Positions 15,579-20,077 of a stretch of DNA of 20,077 nt are shown here, piece after piece. The DNA is from Oscillospiraceae bacterium. GTDB taxonomy: Bacteria > Bacillota > Clostridia > Oscillospirales > Ruminococcaceae. The first letter of the stretch is position 1; every line of letters starts with the position of its first letter. The stretch covers positions 1 through 20,077 of the forward strand of contig JAFSHJ010000258.1 of assembly GCA_017440425.1 (NCBI GenBank), read 5' to 3'. The notes beneath the pieces were generated by a model. The model saw only the letters and a list, made by a program, of their open reading frames with translations. It was not told where the DNA came from and searched no databases. The translations under genes and the position numbers were made by a program.

Positions 15579-16238
15579 TTAATTGTTTTCGTTATCTTTA
15601 AGCTCGTTTAACTTCTGAAGTTCTTTGAGCTCTTTTACAATGTGGTCTATCTGTATCTCCAGACGGCAGATCTCCTGCGCCACGGGGTCGGGGATGTGGA
15701 TCTGGTCCAGCTGTTCCACCTTCATGCCGTTGCGCTTGACGATCCTTGCGGGAACACCCACTGCGGTGCAGTTTTCCGGCACGGGATCCAGCACAACTGC
15801 GTTTGCGGCTATCTTTGCGTTGTCACCGACGGTGAAAGGACCGAGGATCCTTGCGCCCGAACCGACCAGCACGTTTTTGCCAAGTGTGGGGTGACGTTTG
15901 CCCTTGTCTTTTCCCGTACCGCCCAGGGTAACGCCCTGATAGATGGTGCAGCCGTCGCCGACTTCCGCAGTCTCACCTATAACGACACCCGCGCCGTGGT
16001 CGATGAACACGCCTCTGCCTATCTTTGCGCCGGGGTGTATCTCGATGCCCGTGAGAAAACGGGAAAACTGCGAGATGCACCTTGCAATGAAAAACAGCTT
16101 TGCATTATAAAATACGTGTGCCAATCTGTGTAATATTATAGCATGCAGACCCGAATAGAGCAAGAATACCTCTAAGCTGCTTCTTGCGGCAGGGTCGCGC
16201 TCTTTTACCGCTCTGATATCCTGAGATAAAAGCGACAT
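15579..16238 (-). CDS. cysE: Serine O-acetyltransferase
   Basis: Makes O-acetyl-L-serine from serine and acetyl-CoA, the first step of cysteine synthesis. The 219-residue protein has an N-terminal helical domain, then a left-handed beta-helix of hexapeptide repeats (IEIHPGAKIGRGVFIDHGAGVVIG and onwards, about 65-165). The catalytic pair is Asp80-His81 and the second conserved His is in KRHPTLG (His116). A charged C-terminal helix (about 185-215) looks like a coiled coil beyond the catalytic core. The ATG follows AAGGAGG at 7 nt. It heads the cysE-cysS operon, the classic target of cysteine T-boxes. Confidence 0.95.
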   Translation of the reverse strand: MSLLSQDIRAVKERDPAARSSLEVFLLYSGLHAIILHRLAHVFYNAKLFFIARCISQFSRFLTGIEIHPGAKIGRGVFIDHGAGVVIGETAEVGDGCTIYQGVTLGGTGKDKGKRHPTLGKNVLVGSGARILGPFTVGDNAKIAANAVVLDPVPENCTAVGVPARIVKRNGMKVEQLDQIHIPDPVAQEICRLEIQIDHIVKELKELQKLNELKDNENN

Positions 16239-16270
16239 ATTCTGCCTCCTTGTTGTTTGATTTTGTTTGT

Positions 16271-16310
16271 AAAATAAAAAGCCTCCGACAGCCTTACAGC
16301 CATCGGAGGC
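16271..16310 (-). terminator. T-box regulatory terminator
   Basis: GCCTCCGA pairs with TCGGAGGC and is extended by GGC/GCT, about 12 bp in all, followed on the minus strand by TTTTTATTTT. It overlaps the partner sequences of the antiterminator. Confidence 0.9.
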
Positions 16311-16523
16311 GGAAATTACCGCGGTTCCACTCCGTTTTATCTCTCGTTGTCTTTAACGCAGACCAAACGCGCACAGCTACAGCCCATAACGGCTTCGCCA
16401 AGCGGACTCAAAGGTGCACTTCATCCGTTGCCTTGTTGGTCAAGCTCTCAGCGTCTCGCTTCACCTCTCTGTTTGCCGGTTAACGGGTTACTCTTCCTTG
16501 TCGCAGTCGATAACCTTATTTAC
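16271..16523 (-). promoter_or_regulatory. Cysteine T-box leader (tRNA-Cys-sensing riboswitch)
   Basis: The minus-strand leader carries the T-box sequence TGGAACCGCGG (16329-16319) just before an intrinsic terminator. Upstream are T-box stem I hallmarks (GAAGAGTAA, AGAGAGG, GCTGAGAGC). In the specifier position, GAAG-TGC-ACC places the codon TGC (16418-16416), which is a cysteine codon and agrees with the downstream genes. Uncharged tRNA-Cys should pair with the specifier and with the TGGAA bulge, favouring the antiterminator and expression of cysE and cysS. Confidence 0.93.
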
Positions 16524-16529
16524 ATTAAT

Positions 16530-16558
16530 ATTATAGCATTAAATCATCGCCTTTGCAA
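16530..16558 (-). promoter_or_regulatory. Promoter of the T-box/cysE-cysS transcript
   Basis: On the minus strand, -35 TTGCAA (16558-16553), 17-bp spacer, perfect -10 TATAAT (16535-16530). Start site near 16523. Confidence 0.85.
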
Positions 16559-16684
16559 CTGATTTTGCTGCGATATTTTTATTCTAAATGTTAAAACTCT
16601 TCCCTTTGAGCCATAATAACATAAAGGCAGGCACACACCCGCCAAAAAGCTGAATATAACGCATTAAGAAGGGACTTGAATCAT

Positions 16685-19102
16685 ATGAATGAAAACAAAA
16701 AAGGACTTGCTGCGATCATTATGGCAGGAGGCGAGGGTACCCGACTCCGACCTCTCACTTGCAACATTCCAAAGCCTATGGTGAGGCTTTGCGGCAGACC
16801 CATAATTGAATATATCCTTGCGCTGCTGGAGGAAAACGGTGCCGACACCGCAGCACTCTCGCTGAAATATCTTGCCCAAAACATTACCGATCATTTCCCC
16901 GATAAAAAATTCGGCAAGCTCTCGCTGTTTTTTGCGGAGGAGGACAGACCTCTCGGCACGGCGGGCAGCGTAAAGCACACCTACAACAGCTGTTTTGCCG
17001 ATGGAAAACATGGCAGCGAAGCACCCGACCACATTATCGTTGTCAGCGGCGATGCTCTGTGCGATTTTGACCTTAAAAAAGCTTTTGATTTCCACCTGAC
17101 GCAGGGTGCCTGCGCCACCATTATCGCAAAATCCGTGGACGACCCCCGTGAATACGGTCTTATCAAGGCAAGCGGCGACGAGGTCGAGGCTTTCATAGAA
17201 AAACCTGCCTTCTCGCAGGCGGTGAGCAACCTTGCCAACACGGGTGTTTACATTCTCTCCCGTAAGTGCCTTGAGATGATACCCGACGGCGTGAATTACG
17301 ATTTCGCCAAGGAGCTTTTCCCGAAAATGCTGGAACAGAACAAAAGGATAGCTCTGTTCCGTGAGGAGGGATATTGGTGCGATATCGGCGACCTGAAGAG
17401 CTATCTCTCCTGCCAGCGGGATATTCTGGAGGGAAAGGTGAACGTCGCCCGCCCCTTTATTCGGGACAGAATGGGCAACATTGCGGAATTCGGCGAGCCT
17501 TTTGGGAAATTCACCGTCATTCCTCCCGTTTATATCGGGCGTCGTGTGCACGTGGGCGACGGCGCTGTTATAGACAAGGGCAGCGTGCTGGATGACGACT
17601 GCATCGTCGGCGAAGAGGCACACATCAACGGCTCGGTGCTGTTGGAGGGCAGCTCGGTTGGCAGCATGAGCTCTGTCTCCCGTGCGGTAGTCTGTGCAGG
17701 TGCCGTCTGCAAGGAGAAAAGCATGGTTTTTGAGGATGCCGTCGTGGGGGCAAGAGCTATCGTCGGGCGCTCCGCAAGGGTAAACCCGGGAATAAAGATA
17801 TGGCCCCACAAAAACATTCCCGACGGTGCGGTGGCAGATATGCACGTCAGGTTTTCCGCAGGCAGGGTGTGCTGTTTCGGCGAGGACGGCATTGAGGGCA
17901 GCACCGGCACAGAGCTCACCGCCGAGCTCTGCGCAAGGATAGGTGCTGCGGCAGGCACGGTGTTTGCCAAAACCACCGATCTCATCGCCATCGGCTGCTC
18001 CGCCGCCCTGCCCTCTGCGGCATTTTTGCTCTCGGCGGCAAGCGGTGCACTCTCCGTCGGCACGGATGTCTACGACCTTGGCCTCTGCTCCCGTGAGGCT
18101 TTCAACTTCGGCATGACGCTGGGCAGCATCAAGGCGGGAATATGGATAGACGTGAGCGGCGGCAACACGGTGGTGCACATCGTTCAGGAGGGCGGACTCC
18201 CCGCCGTGCGTGCGGTGGAAAGGGGCATTGAAAACGCACTCGCCTCCGGTGAGTTTGCGCTGAAGGACAGCACCGCATTTGGAAAACGCACCGCCATAAA
18301 CGACGTTAACGTGTTATACGAGGCTGCCCTGAAAAGCGCCGTCACCGTCTCACCCGAAACCGCAGCAAAGACAAAAATCTCCGTTGAGCTTGCGCAGGGC
18401 GGCTGCGCAGAGAAAAAAGAACTGCTGGAGAAGCTGCTGCAGCGTCTCGGCTTTGCCCACGGCATCGACATTGTGATCAAGCTTGGCAGAGATGGGGTCG
18501 CCTTTTGCTCTGCCGAGGGAGACACCCTCTCCGAGCACCGTGTCTTTGGGCTGTGCTGCATGGCGGAGCTGGAGAAGGGCAACGTGGCGGTTGGCTGCGG
18601 CGCTCCCAAAATTTTGGATGGAATTGCCGCAAAACACGGCACAAAGCTGCTGAGATATATGTCCTGCCCCGCCGATGACAGCGACAGCGAGGCAAGACAG
18701 ACCGCCTCCAACCAGCTGTGGTCCAGAGACGTGGTGCTGCAGGCGCTTAAAGCAGTTAATTTTATGGCAGAAAACCGCTTCACCGTCAAAAAACTCTCTG
18801 ACTTTCTGCCGGATTTTGCCGTCAGCAGCCGCACCGTGCCCATCAGCAAAAATCCCGCAGAGATAGTGGGGCAGATAGACAGCCTCAGCAGCAGCCGCCA
18901 CACCGCTCACCACAGCGAAAAGATAGGTGAAGGCATTCTGCTGCGCACCAAAGGCGGCTATGCCACCATACGTCCGCTGAAGAAAGGGGACGGCATAAAA
19001 ATTGTTGCAGAGGCGGAAAATGCCGAGACCGCCGAGGAGATCTGCGGTTTTTACGAAAAACTGATCGAAAAACTGAAGAGCTCCGCCCTTCCCCACAGCT
19101 GA
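16685..19102 (+). CDS. Sugar-1-phosphate nucleotidyltransferase fused to a phosphomannomutase-like domain
   Basis: The N-terminal third is an NTP-transferase that makes a nucleotide sugar such as GDP-mannose or a related NDP-hexose. It has AGGEGTRLRPLT (14-25), IPKPM, the metal-binding SGDALCD, the FIEKP loop and the YWCDIG motif (230-235). Hexapeptide beta-helix repeats cover about 250-375. The remaining ~430 residues align in order with phosphomannomutase domains, but SHNP is reduced to SGGN around Ser491 and the DGDxDR metal loop reads LGRDG (600-604). The 805-residue length matches known fusions in cyanobacteria and Actinobacteria. The ATG at 16685 is preferred: an SD-like AAGAAGGGA precedes it, while the TTG at 16676 is too close. 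It is divergent from the cys operon; no other sugar genes adjoin. Substrate unproven. Confidence 0.85.
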   Translation: MNENKKGLAAIIMAGGEGTRLRPLTCNIPKPMVRLCGRPIIEYILALLEENGADTAALSLKYLAQNITDHFPDKKFGKLSLFFAEEDRPLGTAGSVKHTYNSCFADGKHGSEAPDHIIVVSGDALCDFDLKKAFDFHLTQGACATIIAKSVDDPREYGLIKASGDEVEAFIEKPAFSQAVSNLANTGVYILSRKCLEMIPDGVNYDFAKELFPKMLEQNKRIALFREEGYWCDIGDLKSYLSCQRDILEGKVNVARPFIRDRMGNIAEFGEPFGKFTVIPPVYIGRRVHVGDGAVIDKGSVLDDDCIVGEEAHINGSVLLEGSSVGSMSSVSRAVVCAGAVCKEKSMVFEDAVVGARAIVGRSARVNPGIKIWPHKNIPDGAVADMHVRFSAGRVCCFGEDGIEGSTGTELTAELCARIGAAAGTVFAKTTDLIAIGCSAALPSAAFLLSAASGALSVGTDVYDLGLCSREAFNFGMTLGSIKAGIWIDVSGGNTVVHIVQEGGLPAVRAVERGIENALASGEFALKDSTAFGKRTAINDVNVLYEAALKSAVTVSPETAAKTKISVELAQGGCAEKKELLEKLLQRLGFAHGIDIVIKLGRDGVAFCSAEGDTLSEHRVFGLCCMAELEKGNVAVGCGAPKILDGIAAKHGTKLLRYMSCPADDSDSEARQTASNQLWSRDVVLQALKAVNFMAENRFTVKKLSDFLPDFAVSSRTVPISKNPAEIVGQIDSLSSSRHTAHHSEKIGEGILLRTKGGYATIRPLKKGDGIKIVAEAENAETAEEICGFYEKLIEKLKSSALPHS

Positions 19103-19117
19103 TACGGCTCTTTTCAC

Positions 19118-19146
19118 TTGACAGTTTATACTAAAAATAGTATAAT
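19118..19146 (+). promoter_or_regulatory. Perfect consensus promoter of the RNase J gene, overlaid by a dyad
   Basis: -35 TTGACA (19118-19123), 17-bp spacer and -10 TATAAT (19141-19146) match the SigA consensus at all 12 positions. TATACTA (19127-19133) and TAGTATA (19138-19144), separated by AAAA, form a perfect dyad across the spacer and into the -10 box. That is a plausible operator position. Confidence 0.88.
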
Positions 19147-19152
19147 TTATTA

Positions 19153-19377
19153 TGTATTACTATGGGCACTTATGCGCTTTAATAATACCCTTTCTCTGTC
19201 CTTTTTTTGACGGCGGCGGCGTCCCCGTCAATTCCGTTCCGCAGCCTTCACTCACGCTGCGGACATATACATAAAAACTGAAGCCGGCACAACCGTTTTG
19301 TGTCTTCGGCTCGCACCGCCCTCTGCTTCAGTGTTACAGAGTGAACACAACATTTGAATTATTATGGAGGTAATAAA
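19153..19377 (+). promoter_or_regulatory. Structured 5' leader of the RNase J mRNA (~225 nt)
   Basis: Three stems are visible: TTGACGG (19207-19213) with CCGTCAA (19225-19231); TCCGCAGC (19238-19245) with GCTGCGGA (19256-19263); and CTGAAGC (19278-19284) with GCTTCAG (19325-19331), enclosing CACAA/TTGTG (19288-19292, 19298-19302). AGCCG/CGGCT (19282-19286, 19307-19311) overlaps the outer arm of the third stem, so two foldings compete. No known riboswitch motif or intrinsic terminator is recognised. Confidence 0.55.
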
Positions 19378-20077
19378 GTGACAAAAAATAAAAATTCCGC
19401 AGATCTCGACAAGGCTCTTCTTGCCGAGAAAGCTGCCGAAGCTGCTCCCAAGGCGCCCGCAAAATCCAAGAGAGGACGTCCCGGGAAGGAGAGCGCTCCC
19501 ACACAGAAAAACAGCACCAAAAAGGATACTTCCAAGCTCTATGAGAAAATCGATCCCGAAGCTTTTGCAATGGAGCTTGCGGAGGAGCTTTCCGATAAAA
19601 AATCCGGCGGCAAGGCAAAGAGCAAGGCTGCTTCCGCCCGCAAAAACAGCAAGACCCAGCCCAAAAACGGCAAAGCCGGCAAGAACACCAAAGCCGCTAA
19701 ATCCGCCAAAAACACAGCATCCAAAAAGAAGAGCGACGGAGACAAATCTCTTTCCAACAACCAGATAACCGACAGCGCCATCCTCTCTGCACAAAGCGCG
19801 CTGGAGGACATTAAAAAAGAAAAGGCACCCGCTGCCAAAAAGCGCGGACGCAAAAACAACACCCCCATACTTCGCATAATCCCCCTCGGCGGACTTAACG
19901 AGATAGGCAAAAACATAACCGTATACGAATGCGGAGACGACCTTTTTGCCGTTGACTGCGGACTTGCCTTCCCCGATGACGATATGCTGGGCGTGGATAT
20001 CGTCATCCCCGATTTTGCATATCTTGAACAGAACATCAGCCGCTTCAAGGGAATCGTTCTCACCCACGGTCACGAGG
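19378..20077 (+). CDS. rnj: Ribonuclease J, partial (runs off the right edge)
   Basis: A zinc-dependent metallo-beta-lactamase/beta-CASP nuclease with 5'-exonuclease and endonuclease activity in RNA decay and maturation. The catalytic domain begins about residue 163: IIPLGGLNEIGKNITVYE, then DCGLAFPDDDMLGVDIVIPD, then the start of the zinc motif LTHGHE at the window end. The GTG at 19378 follows GGAGGT at 7 nt. Unusually, 161 Lys/Ala/Ser-rich residues precede the domain; they include the AT-hook-like KRGRP (31-35) and a second basic cluster KKRGRKN just before the enzyme. Such extensions are absent from Bacillus RNase J1/J2 but known in some Clostridia and Actinobacteria. Only about a third of the protein is visible. 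Confidence 0.93.
   Translation, partial: MTKNKNSADLDKALLAEKAAEAAPKAPAKSKRGRPGKESAPTQKNSTKKDTSKLYEKIDPEAFAMELAEELSDKKSGGKAKSKAASARKNSKTQPKNGKAGKNTKAAKSAKNTASKKKSDGDKSLSNNQITDSAILSAQSALEDIKKEKAPAAKKRGRKNNTPILRIIPLGGLNEIGKNITVYECGDDLFAVDCGLAFPDDDMLGVDIVIPDFAYLEQNISRFKGIVLTHGHE

Noticed and set aside
16664..18178. 504-codon minus-strand open frame opposite the nucleotidyltransferase
   Set aside because: Antisense shadow: His/Cys-rich composition and no domain, while the plus frame shows the full transferase motif set.
19252..20073. 273-codon minus-strand frame with hydrophobic stretches resembling a membrane protein
   Set aside because: The apparent hydrophobicity is the complement of Lys/Ala-rich codons in the RNase J extension; the plus frame runs into a clear RNase J domain.
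1..20077. CRISPR array, prophage, transposase, toxin-antitoxin or defence system
   Set aside because: No regularly spaced direct repeats and no protein with such motifs were seen on reading the window; the genes present are housekeeping or surface proteins.

Overview
The window looks like a chromosomal segment of a low-to-mid GC, probably gut-type Clostridia (Bacillota, Oscillospiraceae/Ruminococcaceae-like). The grounds are the SRP RNA-dnaX arrangement, the rpmG-secE-nusG-rplK-rplA order, a T-box leader on a cysE-cysS operon, strong AGGAGG ribosome binding sites, consensus SigA-type promoters with 17-bp spacers, and an RNase J gene. The taxonomic call is inference from gene content, not from a search. 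Almost everything is housekeeping. I see no CRISPR array, transposase, prophage or tRNA gene.

Layout. 1-1600 (minus): dnaX, cut by the left edge, preceded by a small SRP RNA with its own near-consensus promoter. 1629-2570 (minus): class I mannose-6-phosphate isomerase. 2768-4539 (plus): a 60-residue membrane-anchored protein, a strong hairpin, and a citrate synthase. 4647-7220 (plus): rpmG, secE, nusG, rplK and rplA, with a probable L1-binding autoregulatory site just before rplA and a terminator right after it; the usual rplJ-rplL-rpoB continuation is missing. 7236-8644 (plus): a GNAT acetyltransferase and endonuclease III, each with its own promoter and terminator. 8686-8790: a 105-bp nested palindrome that can fold into a cloverleaf. 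8807-13051 (minus): a 1414-residue surface protein of the alpha-2-macroglobulin type. 13136-16558 (minus): a cysteine T-box leader, then cysE, cysS and a PfkB-family sugar kinase closely spaced. 16685-19102 (plus): a sugar-1-phosphate nucleotidyltransferase fused to a phosphomannomutase-like domain. 19118-20077 (plus): a perfect consensus promoter overlaid by a dyad, a structured leader of about 225 nt, and the start of an RNase J gene with a 161-residue basic extension.

How the parts fit. SRP RNA, SecE and the A2M-like protein belong to protein export and the cell surface. CysE makes the cysteine precursor O-acetylserine and CysS charges tRNA-Cys; a T-box with a TGC specifier couples both to uncharged tRNA-Cys. 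ManA and the nucleotidyltransferase fusion could both feed mannose-type nucleotide sugars, though they are not adjacent.

Most worth a second look: the cloverleaf repeat; the A2M-like protein with CDES where a thioester motif would be expected; the eroded mutase half of the nucleotidyltransferase fusion; the RNase J gene with its dyad promoter, structured leader and basic N-terminus; and the rplK-rplA spacer with competing hairpins. None of these amounts to proof of a new system.
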